Below, in pieces: positions 9,691 through 21,130 of a stretch of 64,000 nt of DNA (positions within the stretch are counted from its first letter, which is position 1; each line of letters starts with the position of its first letter). The stretch spans positions 45,478,001-45,542,000 of the forward strand of contig NC_134539.1 in the NCBI RefSeq assembly GCF_050624435.1, given 5' to 3'. This DNA comes from Tenrec ecaudatus. Lineage: Eukaryota > Chordata > Mammalia > Afrosoricida > Tenrecidae. The position numbers were made by a program, and so were the translations under genes. A model generated the notes under the pieces. That model made no database searches, was not told the DNA's origin, and saw only the letters and a program-made list of their open reading frames with translations.

Positions 9691-9892
9691 GAGCCATGGT
9701 AGCAAAATGGTCCATCCTCTGGCTGCTCACAGAAAGCTTAGAGTTTGTTCCCACCAGCCTAAATTCTGGAGAATAGAGTTGTCAATTGGTTCTCATGAAC
9801 ATTACAGTATAGGAAACCATAGGGAAGAGGCAGCCCTCTTCTGTTCTATCGAATCACGATGAATCAGAATTGATTTCACTTGACCGCACACA
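9691..9892 (+). mobile_element. AfroSINE, old copy
   Basis: Head 'ggagccatggtagcaaaatg' and tail 'cacgatgaatcagaattga' bracket a degraded body. Confidence 0.6.
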
Positions 9893-10211
9893 ACAGTGAT
9901 TTCCCCCAAACATTTTCTTGGACCTGTACATCAAGCACTTTCAAGACATTTTCATTTGAGTCCTCAAAGTTATTTGACATTGCTGATGGATAAGTAACGC
10001 ATCCATTTCCCGAGTGAGAAAACTCTCTATCGGGATCCTGGTGACATCCCACACCAGTAGCCTGCGCGTTTACACCCCCTTTGTTGGCCTTCTTCCTTCC
10101 CCTGTGCGGCCTCTCCACTCCCTCAGAGCTTCCTGGCAGCCTCCCGCACATAAACTACTTGCACACACCTTCTTGTCTCCAGGTCTGATTTGGAAATAGC
10201 CCAAACTAGGA
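9893..10211. other. unique sequence
   Basis: No recognised gene or repeat. Confidence 0.35.
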
Positions 10212-10545
10212 CCCAACCATTTAGTTAGTACCTGCCAAGCGCTCAGCGCTGGGTCAAGCTCTTTATATGGGTTATATGTTTGAATTCTCCTTACAATTCT
10301 ATGACATAGGTAATCGTCTATGAAATTGGGGTAATAGTCCTTATTCAGGGTGCTGTTATGAGGATTAAAAGGGATAATGTGCATAAAGAACTTAACACTT
10401 GGTAAGGACCGCACGAGAAGATAAACATGAACAATTTAGCAGTCATTTGCCCAAGATTGCCTGGGTGCTAAGTAATGTGGATTTTAATAAATTCTACCAG
10501 AGGCCAAAGCTCTCAGCTTCTAATGTAGACTATATTCTTAGTTGT
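10212..10545 (+). mobile_element. MIR cluster (two or more copies)
   Basis: First 'ttctatgacataggtaatcg', then the 'gttatgaggattaaaaggg' and 'acttaacacttggtaag' parts of a second copy, then 'atttgcccaagattgcctgg' of a third segment. Confidence 0.6.
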
Positions 10546-10654
10546 AATTAGCTGAGTCTTATGTTCCCATCACAGACCTGTCTTAAACGTTTTTGCTTCT
10601 GTTTTACTGGTTCAAGGGCAAATATAGGAATTTCAGAACTTCAACAGTTTTCTA

Positions 10655-10760
10655 CAGCAGACTATAAGTTTCTTGGGAGCAAGGATGGTGCTGACTTGTG
10701 TTTAGTTTCATCTCTAGATCCTGGCATTCAGTAGATAACAAGACATTTGATTGGAAAGAA
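10655..10760 (+). mobile_element. L2 3' end
   Basis: 'actataagtttcttgggagc', 'aaggatggtgctgacttg' and 'tagatcctggcattcagtag' are in L2 3'-UTR order. Confidence 0.5.
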
Positions 10761-11057
10761 ATCTAGTCTGTCCCCTGATTCTTTTCTAGATTCAATTGTG
10801 TGTGTGCATGCTCATTGTTTGAAATAATTTTTTTCCTGGTATTAATTAATCATAAAACCACACATTTTCCTTGATGTATATTTGTTCTTCCCCCTTCTGT
10901 ATATTAACATATATCATGGGAAGTCAACAATTTTAGTGGCAAGATCATGTTGGTTTAATGTTAAAATAACCTGAGGCCAAATGTAGTATTTCCACTGAAT
11001 GACCTTAGAAAAGTACCAAATTTCTCTGATTACTAGTTTTGTCATCTGTACAATTCA
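10761..11057. other. AT-rich unique sequence
   Basis: No gene or repeat is recognised. Confidence 0.35.
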
Positions 11058-11211
11058 TATGAGATCATTTATGTTTGCATAACAAATTACCTCACATGTC
11101 AGCAGCCAAAAGCAATAAACACGCATTATCATGCAATTTCAGAGAGTCAGGTGTTCAGGAGAGGCTCTGATGGGTTGTTCTGGCTCAGGATCTCTCATGG
11201 GGGGTGGGGTG

Positions 11212-11262
<51 letters not shown>

Positions 11263-11445
11263 AGTGTGGCTGGAAGATTCACTTCCAAGGTCACATGCAT
11301 GGCTGTGGTAAAAGCCCTCTGTCAGTTCCTCTCCATGACATGCTGTCACTTCTGTAGTGTAATACAGTTTATATAGACTAACCTTCGTAGAAGATATGAG
11401 TCACAGGAGACAGAATCCTTGGGAGCATCTTAAATACAACTCCCC
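11058..11445 (+). mobile_element. ancient mammalian repeat, family not named
   Basis: 'tgcataacaaattacctcac' at the start and 'ctctccatgacatgctgtc' later occur in an old dispersed repeat I recognise by its opening phrase. A GT microsatellite and G-rich run (11199-11259) split it. A similar opening occurs near 59245. Confidence 0.35.
11214..11259. repeat. (GT)n microsatellite
   Basis: About 22 GT units preceded by a GGGGTGGGGT run. Confidence 0.95.
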
Positions 11446-12658
11446 TCACATAGGGCTGAAGGGAGGGTGCTTGTGTCCATAGCACATAATATATGCACAT
11501 TGTGTTTCACGGGAGCAGTGGCAGATATATGAATTTGAGAACCGGAGGAACGCACTCAGCAGCCCAGAGTTTTGGAGTCCCCGCAGCACAAATACTATCA
11601 AATCAATCTCACCTGGCTGCTTCTGTGGGTGACATCCAACATTTGCACAGCTTCTCATGGTCTCTGACACCTTATTTACATTCAGAGGCTCGGCCATTTT
11701 TGATGTTTTGACATTTTATACTGCTTTGATGCATGTGTCCTTATTGTCACACACTCTGAGTAAGGGATGTGAGCTTAGGATGATTCTGTGATTTGCATAA
11801 GGTCACAGGGCTACCTAGTGAGGAAGTGTGGGCACCACCCCGACAGGTTTCTGAGCTCTGGGAATAGACAAGGACAGAACAGGGACCCATGGGGGGTGGC
11901 ACTTATTCCGGGGACATAAATGTACTATGTTCACAGGTCACAAGGACTGCTGCAGGGCGGCTCCTGGGCTAAGTCCATCGCTGAACCTCAACGTGCAGAA
12001 CCAGAGAAGCAAACTCTTATCAGACCAAGGAACAAGGACATTTTGGAAGGCCCTGTCCTCCGGGTTCACCACAATTCCGTCTATGATCTGACAGCTGACA
12101 GATGTGACTGAGACTCAAAGAGGTGACTGACTTGGCCAAAGTCTAGTAAGTAATAGTAACCGTGAAACAATTATTCCTGAGACATTAGTTAACTTTCTGT
12201 ATATGTCAAAGGAACTGTCCTCAAAAGGTGGGAAGTCTTTCCTGCATCTCTCTAGATGACTCCTCAAGGAGTCCCCTGAAAAGTCCTTCCTCTGCTCCCT
12301 GCACGGGTACCCTTCCTCTTCCCCCCCTTTCACGCATCAGTCTTCTGAGGGCTGCCACTTGCCCATAGGAGCTAGAAGAGATCGGTTATACCTTCAAGAA
12401 CACGAAGCATCTCAGTGATAATATCGGGGAGCAGGCTTGAGGAAGAAGGGGGCTGAAGACAGCCCCTTGAAGACAGCTGACCCTGGCACTCACTCCTCTC
12501 CACCTTGTCTCTCTCAGAGTCACTGTGCTTTGATTTCTAGAGAGTGTCTCCTCCCACCACCCTTTTTACCCTCAAAGTTAGGGGAGAGGGTTTCACAAAG
12601 AGGTGATTTGCTACCCTTGCAACGACGAGAAGTCGAAGCTTGCCTTGGATATATGATA
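11446..12658. other. mostly unique; MIR-like traces
   Basis: 'ataaggtcacagggctacct' near 11800 and 'ggccaaagtctagtaag' near 12134 resemble MIR cores. No exon is recognised. Confidence 0.35.
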
Positions 12659-12679
12659 ACTCTCTCTCTCTCTCTCTCT
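12659..12679. repeat. (CT)n microsatellite
   Basis: Uninterrupted CT dinucleotides. Confidence 0.9.
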
Positions 12680-12694
12680 GCATTGCAGTAAATT

Positions 12695-12900
12695 TATTTT
12701 ATTTTTTATTAATCATCTATTGGGGTCTCTTACAGATATTTTCTAATTATTAAAAGAACATTTTATTGGGGTCTCTAACAGCTCTTATAACAATCCATAC
12801 ATCAGTTTTCTTAAGCATATTTGTACATATGTTGCCATCATTATTTTCTAAACATTTTCTTTCTATCGAGCCCTTGGTATCATTTATCTTCTTAAGTACT
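12695..12900 (-). mobile_element. tenrec-type LINE (L1-like) 3' end, antisense
   Basis: 'attaatcatctattggggtc' and a second partial start 'ttttattggggtctctaac' give two nested poly(A)-end starts. Then 'acatatgttgccatcatta' and 'tttctatcgagcccttgg' follow the order of the same 3' end seen clearly at 32384 and 42875. Confidence 0.8.
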
Positions 12901-13800
12901 TCAGGAAGGACACACCTTTGGGTCCAGGTTTCTGATTCTCCTTCAGGACACCTTGTTAGACCTGATGATACTATCTAGGTGAACTTACACATCCCAATTG
13001 TACAAAGGATTTGGAGGCAGGGTCTGACCTCCTCTGACTTCATCGGGGGAAACAGAATCAAATTCACCAGCCCAAGGATGGTCCTATAAGGTCGAGTTCA
13101 GACAGGCCTCTGCCCTCAACCATCTTACCAACTCTGACACAACTCTCCCTCCCACAGCGTGCTCTGCTTCTCGGCTGAGTTTGATAGGCATTGCAAGGGT
13201 CACATAGAACGCGCGAGCCATATTCAAGATAACAGTTTAGGATCAGGTATTTCCGAGACATAGCTCTTTGGTCAGGACAGTCTCTTCCCAACATGCCTGC
13301 CAGCCCACTCTCTGGTCCATGGCTTCTCATCGATAGAGTCCCTTGCCCACTACCCTGCTCAGGCAATATTACAGAACTCGTTTAGAGCTAGTCACAAATG
13401 CACACCGCTCTGCCATCAGTCTCCACTAGTTAGATCTAACTCAGATCTAACTTCATGGGTCAGAAAACCTAGCTTCCCCAATTAAGTCCCTGGAGACTGT
13501 CCACTCTACAAACATACCTGATGCCTAAAAGCACTCCACTTTACTCATTCCGCAATTTGGGAAGCCCACTATTCAGTTTCATGGGTCGGTTCTTGACTTG
13601 GGTGCTTGTTCCCTTCCACTGCTTCTCTAGTGTCCCAGGTCTCCCTGGATCCAGGAGGTGCAATGCATTGACATTTCAGCATCCAAAGGTACCACTCAAC
13701 TACTGGCTCTTTTGTCTTTTCATTAAAAAGCAAAAGAACAAAAACCATTTTGTTTGCATATACTTCACATATTATAAAATTCAGTAATTCAATCACATTA
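12901..13800. other. unique sequence
   Basis: No gene or repeat is recognised over 0.9 kb. The - frame at 13064-13366 (100 codons) has no splice or domain support. Confidence 0.35.
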
Positions 13801-16113
13801 AGAAGTGACTCTTGGCATGGAGTAGAGTACCAGTGATGAGGTCTGAGGGGCTGGCCCTGATCCCAAGCACGTAGTGGGCCCTCCCCCTAGAAGAATTCAT
13901 TTCAAAGGACAGCTCTGAAGCTGCAGCTCAGGGAGAGAGAGATGTGTCTGATCAGAGCACATAGTATCAAATGAAGTGGGAGGAAGAGAGAGTGGAGCAC
14001 ATCTTGGCCCACCAGGCCTGGAGGATGATATTCCCATTCAGAGCAGCCAATCCAAAGAGAAGACCATATGGCCGGCCCCACTATGAGACACGACATCCCT
14101 CACTGACCCACAGCCCTACAGGAGACAACACTGGAGACACAGTGTGGGAATAGCGCCTGATCTGATCCAAACACAGGAGGCAAAACACTAAGGGCATGCA
14201 ACAGAACAGCCAGGAGAACAAAGCAACAAAGTCCCAAGGGAATACCAAAAATAGACTTTGGGGTCAGGGCTTAGTACCCCATCAGACTTGACCATGAAAC
14301 ACTCCTAAAAGCCAACAAACAGTCTTTGAACTAACTACAAGCTTTTCTTTTTTGTAGTTATTGTGCTGTGTTGTGTTTGTTTGTATTTTGTCATTCACTT
14401 TTTGTTGCTGTTGTTTTGTTTTCTTTTGTTGCTTGGTTTTGCTCTGTCTTGTTTTTGTGCGTGTTATTATCTCTGTAGGTCTGTCTAGATAAGATAGGCT
14501 GGATGAACAATCTGGAGGAGAAAACAATGGGACCGACAGTTCCAGGGGGACATAGGAGACAGGAAGGTGGGGGGGGGAAAGGAAGTGGTGTTAACAAACC
14601 CAGGGACAAGGGAACAAGTGATCCAAATTGGTGGTTAGGAGGATATTGGAGGTTTGCTAGGGCTTGACCAAGGGTAATGTAACTGAGAGGAATTACTGAA
14701 ACCCAAATGAAGTTTGAGCATCGTGGTGGGACAAGAGGAAAGTAAAGGGAAATAGAGGAAAGAGCTAGGAGGCAAAGAGCATTTATTGAGGTCTAAATAA
14801 AGGCATGTACATATGTAAATATACGCATATATGAAGATGGGGAAATAGATTCATGTGCATACATTTATAGGTTTAGTATTAAGGTAGCAGATGGACATTG
14901 GGCCTGTGCTCAAGTACTCCTTCAATGCGAGAATACTTTGTTCTATTAAACTGGCATTCCATGATGCTCACCTCCCTGACACAATCACTGAAGACAAAGC
15001 AAGTACATAAGTAAATGTGCTGAAGGAAGCTGATGGAGCGTGGCTATCAAAAGATAGAGCATCTAGGGTCTTAAAGATGTGAAGGTAAACAAGCGGCCAT
15101 TTAGCTCAGAAGCAACAAAGCCCACAGAAAGAAGCACACCAGCCTGTGTGATCACAAGATGCTGAAAGGATCAGTTATTAGGCATCAAAGAACAAAAGAT
15201 CATATCACTGTGTGCTCATCTCCCCGATAGAATCGCTGAAGACAAAGCGGGTGCATAAGCAAATGTGGTGAACAAAGTTGATGGTGCCTGGCTATCAAAA
15301 GATAGAGCTTCTGGGGTTTTAAAGGCTTGAAGGTAAACAGGCAGCCATCTAGCTCAGAAGCAACAAAGCCCACATGGACGAAGCACACCAGCTTGTGTGA
15401 TCATGAAGTGTCAAAGGGATCAGGAATCAGGCATCAAAGAACAAAAACTCATATCATTGTGAATGAGGGGGAATGCAGAGTGAGACCCAAAGCCCATCTG
15501 TAGGCAACTGGACATCCCTTTACAAAAGAGTTGTGGGAGGAGACCAGCCAGTCAGGGTGCAATGTAGCAACAATGAAATATACAAATTTCCTCTAGTTCC
15601 TAAATGCTTCCTCATGCCCACTATCATGGCACCAATTCTACATTACAAATTTGGCTAGTCCAGAGGATGTGCATTGGTACAGATAGGAACTGGAAACACA
15701 GGGAATGCAGGACGGATGATCCCTTCAGGACCAGTGGTGAGAGTGGCGATACCAGGAAGGTAGAGGGAGGGTGGGTTAGAAAGGGGGGACTGATTACAGG
15801 AAGCTACTTATAACCTCATTCCTGGGGGGATGGACAATAGAAAATTGGGTGAAGGCCAGACGTTGAACAGGGCAAGATATGACAAAATAATTTATAAATT
15901 ATCAAAGGTTCATGAGGGAGGAGGTAGTGGGGAGGAAGAGAGAAAATGAGGAGCTGATGCCAGGGGCTTAAGTGGAGAGCAAATGCTTTGAGATTGATGA
16001 GGGCAACGAATGTACAAATGTGCTTCACACAATTGATGTATGCATGGATTGGGGTAAGAGTTCTATGAGCCACCAGTAAAATGATTGTTTTTTAAAAAAA
16101 AGAAGTGACTCTT
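13801..16113 (+). mobile_element. 5'-truncated LINE (tenrec L1-like) with target-site duplication
   Basis: Seen: identical 13-nt flanks agaagtgactctt at 13801-13813 and 16101-16113, an A-rich end (16092-16100) and a preceding 'aaaatgattgttttt'. This is the signature of target-primed reverse transcription, and the site att|aaga fits L1 endonuclease preference. The 2.28 kb body has no long reading frame. It holds a TTTG/TTGTTG-rich tract (14344-14460), a 248-bp tandem duplication (14965-15462), a G/A-rich stretch near 15920, and a 3' end matching copies at 35395-36348, 42859-43083 and 52298-52545. Inference: a long non-coding 3' UTR of an L1-type element. No reverse transcriptase is present, so the class rests on the insertion signature. 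Confidence 0.85.
14965..15462 (+). repeat. 248-bp tandem duplication inside the LINE 3' UTR
   Basis: Units start at 14965 and 15213 with the same order: ctcacct/ctcatct, 'aatcactgaagacaaagc', 'ggctatcaaaagatagagc', 'agctcagaagcaacaaagcc', 'ggcatcaaagaacaaaa'. They differ by substitutions and small indels, so the duplication is older than this insertion. The copy at 35460-35705 has only one unit. Confidence 0.85.
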
Positions 16114-16395
16114 TTCTTCATGGTAGTGCGATCCCCTTTCTGCTCTGAGATGGCTCATTTTAAACCAGTGACAACTTTCCACTGCCTTCTTAGAGTATCC
16201 TTTTCCACCATTGAAATCAATCCTCTTAATTATGACAAACTAAATCATATCATCCTATCGGCATCTTCCCCCATTTACCCTTACCCAGACCTGTCAGCGA
16301 AACACTACCACTCTTGGGTGGGAAGGACAAAGACTGTGAACCGCAGGAGAGGATTGATTGTACCAGACTCTCACAAACAACCTGATGAATGTGGT
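16114..16395. other. unique sequence
   Basis: No recognised gene or repeat. The 134-codon + frame at 16105-16509 crosses the LINE flank and the next SINE and is rejected. Confidence 0.35.
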
Positions 16396-16665
16396 GGTGG
16401 TGTTATTGTGGTTGTTGGCTGCCATCAAGTTGTGCACTTGTGCTCAATGACATTGGATCCTTGCAATCCAGTGGGGTTTTGCTGGCTGATCTTTGAAAGG
16501 AGATCATGAGGCTTATCTTTCTATTCTCTTAGTCTGGAAGCTTCTCTGAAATCAATCCACCAAGAGTGGTCCTGCTGGTACTTGAAATCCTAGTGCTATT
16601 CCTTCCAGTATCATAGCAACATGTAAGCTGCACAGTAAAACAAACTGACAGAGATGATTGTGAGA
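16396..16665 (-). mobile_element. older, longer AfroSINE subtype, antisense
   Basis: 'ggctgccatcaagttgtgc' (tail), 'tattctcttagtctggaagc' and 'ccagtatcatagcaac' (3' of it) are in the order of an old afrotherian SINE variant. Confidence 0.5.
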
Positions 16666-17039
16666 AATGTAAAAATGTAAATATTTGTAATCGCATTTGC
16701 TTGGAAGTGACACCGCTCTGGGACTGGGCCATGAGAGTTCTCATGTCTGTGAAGGACATGCCCCAAACCACAATTGTCAGATGTGGGGATCCCTTCACAG
16801 GACAGGCCTAAGAATTAATAATAATAACAGTCATCCTGGAAAAGTACAGACACCTTGAAGATGGTCTCAAGAGGCAGAAACCTTTGATTCCTGTAACGTG
16901 GAAGTGAAAGTTGGTTTGTATGTCCTTTGTCACCTTTTGCATCTGCTTCATTGTTTCCCATCCCTTTACTGCATTTCTCACGGTGGCAATGCTCTAGGGG
17001 GCAGTTGATTGTCATGTACCAGGGAAGAGTCGGCCATCA
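16666..17039. other. unique sequence
   Basis: No recognised gene or repeat. Confidence 0.35.
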
Positions 17040-17205
17040 GCCATTCTAATCTCAGCACCCACTCCTTGGATAAATTCCTTAATCCCACTGAAGCTCTATT
17101 TCTTTGCCTGTAAATGGATCACACTGCAATTATTACCTGGTAGAGTTATTGAGAGGATTCCATGAAGTCCTGAAGGTCAAGCCCCTAGCCTAGGACAGTC
17201 CCAGG
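17040..17205 (+). mobile_element. MIR element
   Basis: 'aaattccttaatcccactga', 'ctctatttctttgcctgtaa' and 'gagttattgagaggattcc' follow MIR order. Confidence 0.6.
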
Positions 17206-17482
17206 GGATTTGTTGCACACGCAGTCCCCAATTAACTCCCTGGGGGCTGTCCACTTTACAAAGAGGCCTGCTGCCTCCTGTTCCCTCTACTGTGACTCTG
17301 GTATGGGACATTTTCTGGAAACCGTTCATGTGAAACCAGGACAAAGGACCTGACCCTCATGAATTCTCAGTATATAGATTCTTAGGTGGCTCTTGACTGC
17401 ATCTCACAAAAGCTTTGATAAGCAAAGATTTCCTTTCATGAGAAGCAGCTTTCCATTTGCAAGAAAGCCTCCTTTTTATTGT

Positions 17483-17676
17483 GAATTCTGGTGGTATTGT
17501 GGATACACATTAGGTTGCTAAATGCAAGGTCAGCAGTTCAAAATGACCAGCTGCTCCTGAGGAGAAAAGCTCCCTACCCCTGCTGGGAGTTACAGGCTCA
17601 GAAACCCATGGCCAGTGTAGACCTATCCTGCAGGATCACTATGAGTTGGCATTGACTCGATAGTAGTGAGTTTAAC
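17483..17676 (+). mobile_element. AfroSINE
   Basis: 'tctggtggtattgtggatac', B-box-like 'cagcagttcaaaatgacc', 'cagctgctcctgaggagaaa' and tail 'cactatgagttggcattgac'. Complete structure. Confidence 0.8.
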
Positions 17677-17792
17677 AGTCTTAGGTAGCAGTGGTGACAG
17701 TGGACCTCCTTGATCTATTTCTGACATTAAAGATATGCTTTTGAAGCTTTTCTATAAATATAACAGTTGCGATGGTTTCTTTGTGCAAATTC

Positions 17793-18314
17793 GTGATAGT
17801 TAAGTTTTTATGTCAACTGGGCTGGGTTAGAATTCTCAATGATTTATCAGTTAAGACCTAATAGTCCTGCCACGAGGAGTTCTAGTCAGGCGTGGGTCCT
17901 AGTTTCAATATAAGTGGGTGCTGTGGGAAAGTCTACTTGCTTTTTTCTGGGTCTGGATCTTGCGTCTGACTCATTAACTTTTGGTTCTTTGGACTTGAGC
18001 CAAGGACATTCCCTAATGTCTGCTGGTGTTGGGGAGGCATCTGAAACCTATCATCTAACTGACTTTGAATTAATTTGCCTCTGCAGCCACAAGCCTATCA
18101 TCTTCTCACCTATCTTGGGTTCATCAGCCCACACAGCTAGGCAAGTCAGAAGAGACCTTCAGCATAACGTCTAATCCATAGGTCTAGCGCATGCCCAGAT
18201 TGAGACTTGCCTGCTTCTATGACTGTTTGGCCATTTCTTGATATTAACCTCTCTCTCTTTATACACACGAGAACTTCTCTGATTTTGCTTCTCTGGAGAA
18301 TCCAGCCACAGACA
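17793..18314 (+). mobile_element. ERVL/MLT2-like LTR
   Basis: Opens 'gtgatagttaagtttttatg' with tcaactgggctggg, and closes 'tgcttctctggagaatcc'. This is the order of MLT2/ERVL solo LTRs. The middle shares 'tggttctttggacttgag' with the antisense copy at 56387-56998. No flanking duplication is obvious. Confidence 0.55.
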
Positions 18315-18764
18315 AAGCCCTGCTAAGAGTTGTTTTGTTTGTTTGATTTTTTTTCCCTGCTGGGATTTGTTATCTTAGTCATTGAGCTTTATCAAGTGAT
18401 TTTCATCTTTAAAAAAAAATTTTTAGTTGAATTTATGTGGATGGGTTATAGTGATGTACTACCTGATTTTAAAGTATGCTTCCATTTCCAGAAAAGCCTT
18501 ACTTAAATATGAGATGCACGTATGGCCTTTATATCGCTCATGTAATCTTGTGGTCATTTCTGGCCACTTGACCCCCTACACTTTCACATGAGTGTGTTCA
18601 ATACATCTAGTCATAATTATTGATTTATTTATTTCTCTCCACAGCTTTTGTCAGGTCCTGTTTTATGTGTTTGGAAACATTATTGCTAGGACCGTATATA
18701 CTCATGGTGAGTCTGTCTTTTTGACCTGTTGTTCTGGATTATAACACTCCTCTGTTTCCTTCAG
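18315..18764. other. AT-rich unclassified sequence
   Basis: Could include degraded antisense LINE coding sequence. Too diverged to assign. Confidence 0.25.
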
Positions 18765-18972
18765 TAGTATTTTTTGCAGGCTGCCAATGGTTAGCGTCTT
18801 TGTCTTCTAACCAACCGGTTGGAGGTTCAAATCCATTGAAAGGCGCTTTAGAGGGCTATCTAGAGCTGTACTTCTGCAAAATCAGCCAAGGAGACCCTTT
18901 GCCATATAGTTCCAGCCGGCCCGCATGCGGTTCCTGTGGATGGGATGGGACTTGAGGGCGTCTGAGTGGTTT
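18765..18972 (+). mobile_element. AfroSINE with well-kept tRNA-like head
   Basis: A-box-like aatggttagcgtc near 18786 and B-box ggttcaaatcc at 18824-18834 sit at tRNA-like spacing. The body contains 'agagctgtacttctgcaaaa'. These are internal RNA polymerase III promoter elements of the SINE, not a tRNA gene. Confidence 0.75.
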
Positions 18973-19329
18973 TGGTGTCTAGTTCCTTTGAGATACTGCT
19001 TTTGAAATTGTCATTTCAAACTTCTTTCGGTTCCTATTTGCCTGGTGGTTCTTTATCCATCCTTCGATTTTTGAACCTCTCTCATATCCATTCGATTTAC
19101 CTGTGTGTCTGTTTACCACAAAAATTACATGGAAAAAAATCTAAATGGGAAAAAAATCTAAATCTTAATGAGTGAGACACACCATGTTCACCTGTCGTAA
19201 TGAGTGTTACATTCGGACTTTTCCATTTTGTGGTGTGCTCGCTCTTTAGTATAAAAATGTTTGATGCAGAACTATAATTTAAACTCCCACATCAGTCTAT
19301 AAAGTGTGATTTACTTCATTTAAAGAAGC
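18973..19329 (-). mobile_element. possible degraded antisense L1 coding sequence
   Basis: Phrases such as 'ggttctttatccatccttcg' and 'acctgtgtgtctgttta' resemble antisense mammalian L1 ORF2, but only weakly. Confidence 0.2.
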
Positions 19330-19535
19330 ATTGTTATGGTGCGGGAACATCCAGTTGAGTCTGACTCATGCAAACAAATGTCTGCAGAGTAGAACGCTGC
19401 ACAGAGCATCCACGGTTTGACCTTCTAGAAGCAGATCCCCAGGCTTCTCTGCAGAGGTACCTCTCGGTGGATTCCAGAGGCCAATCTGTTGGCTAATAGT
19501 CCAGTGCTTACCTGTTTGCAGAACCCAGGGGCTAT
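19330..19535 (-). mobile_element. AfroSINE, antisense, 'ccaggcttctctgc' subtype
   Basis: 'cagttgagtctgactcatgc', 'agcagatccccaggcttctc' and 'ctctcggtggattcc' are in order. The head is degraded. Confidence 0.65.
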
Positions 19536-20027
19536 TACTATACACATATATAACTATATATATATCCAGGGCCTATAACTCCATCAGTGGTTGCTTATAC
19601 CTTATTTTTCCCATTTGTCGGTGCACGTTAAGGTCCGTATTTATGCTGTGAGGATTTCAAGCATGTTAACATGTGTCGTTCAGGAAAAGGAAAGCTTGCC
19701 TAGCACGTTCTCAAGTTTCTTCTATCTATACATCTTGCCCTTCGTCTTCTTTGTATGTCTGAAAGTAGAATGCTGAACTACTTTGTGAACTTTTTTTTTA
19801 CAAAATAAAATGTCTTTCTTCAGTAACTTGGTTTCAGTAACTTAAATTTCTCTCCTGGATTCATTCCTATTTGTTTGTTTGTTTGTTAGCTCGTGTTCTT
19901 TAGTAGCTCTGTAGTCATGTGACACTTTCTACTACATTCTCAGAGAGGGGGTTTGTGTAGTGACCTTACAAAGGCGGGTGCATAGGCGAGGCTCCCCTAG
20001 CTTTATCTCCCCAAACCGCCAAACCCA
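19536..20027. other. AT-rich unclassified sequence
   Basis: Includes a (GTTT)n run at 19870-19888 and poly(T) at 19790. No gene. Confidence 0.35.
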
Positions 20028-20218
20028 AAGGTTCTGCGGTCAAGCCCACTCCAAGTCAGAGCAGCTCCTCGGGGCACACAGCACAACTGCTCCACAGCGG
20101 GTTTGGGGCTATAAGAATCCTGACAGAGACAGATGGCCAGGTTTGGGGGTATTTTTTCCCCCTCAGCAATTCTGGGTGCGTTTAAACCACCAGTCTTCCT
20201 TTGCATAGTCTAGTGCGT
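20028..20218 (-). mobile_element. AfroSINE, antisense
   Basis: 'ctgcggtcaagcccactcc' (tail), 'acaactgctccacagcggg', then 'cagatggccaggtttggggg' and 'gcgtttaaaccaccagtc' (inverted B box). Confidence 0.6.
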
Positions 20219-20639
20219 AGCCCTCTGTGTCACCTTGGCGTCTTTCTGTCTTTACTCCTGTGCCTTTAAGGACACTCAGCGGGGAGCTCTAGCTCTGCCC
20301 CAGCATGGAAACCCAGCAGGTCTTCATTATTCAATTCCTTGTTCTGCATCAGAGTGTAATGGGCATTTAGTTTGAAATCACAATCTCAATTCTGAAATCA
20401 GAGCGTGTCCACTTTGAGAAATGAATCACAGTGTTGAATCTGGTTCAGTGTCAAGTTTCCTCTTTCCCTCCTCTTTGAACTGTTTGGTCTGAAACCTTCT
20501 TCACTTCTCTGCCCTATATTTTTCTTCCGCTGCCTCTCTCCCATCCCTCCCCACAGGCTTCCTTCAGCCCCTTACTGGCTTCTATTTTGATTGGACCAAA
20601 GTCTCAGGTAAAAAGAGTAAGAAGAGACTAAGCACATCA
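20219..20639. other. repeat-free sequence
   Basis: No repeat or exon is recognised. It could hold conserved non-coding sequence ('gtgcctttaaggacactc'). Confidence 0.25.
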
Positions 20640-20795
20640 ACAAAATCCATTGTAGAGTTAATTCAGACTCTTGGTAATCCCATACACTTCAGAACCCAAC
20701 TTCCCCAAAGAGTTGTCTTGTCTAAAATATCTGTGGGGGCAGGTTTCCAGGTCTTTCTTCCATGAGGGTGCTGTGGGTCCTACTCTGGAATGACT
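20640..20795 (-). mobile_element. AfroSINE fragment, antisense
   Basis: 'gttaattcagactcttggt' and the body 'ggcaggtttccaggtctttc'. The head is missing. Confidence 0.5.
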
Positions 20796-21032
20796 CTGAT
20801 TTCTCTGGACTGAACCAACAACTACAGTTGACTCTTTAGTGGGCATTCTTGTGGGCTCTTGGGAGGGTCCTTCTGAGACTCCGCTGTCTTGCAGATCCTG
20901 GGCTGGGGCAGATATAGCTCTATTCCAGTGGGTCCTTCCATCAGCTTCCTCAGTCTATGAATCCCAAGGTCATATCTACCCTGGCCACCAGTTTCTCTCC
21001 CTAATTCGACATGACATCACTTATAAGTTTGT

Positions 21033-21033
<1 letters not shown>

Positions 21034-21110
<77 letters not shown>

Positions 21111-21130
21111 ACATGCACACACACGCACAC
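21034..21130. repeat. compound (CT)n(CA)n microsatellite
   Basis: CT units to 21086, then CA units with GCAC interruptions to about 21130. Confidence 0.95.

Noticed and set aside
9242-9862. 206-codon + frame
   Set aside because: Runs through a pyrimidine-rich LINE-like relic and then an AfroSINE, with no recognisable domain or splice structure.
16105-16509. 134-codon + frame
   Set aside because: Starts next to the LINE target-site duplication and ends in an old antisense SINE. No domain.
18786-18845. tRNA gene suggested by A- and B-box-like words
   Set aside because: No foldable acceptor stem or anticodon arm, and the sequence continues into a standard AfroSINE body. It is the SINE's tRNA-derived head.
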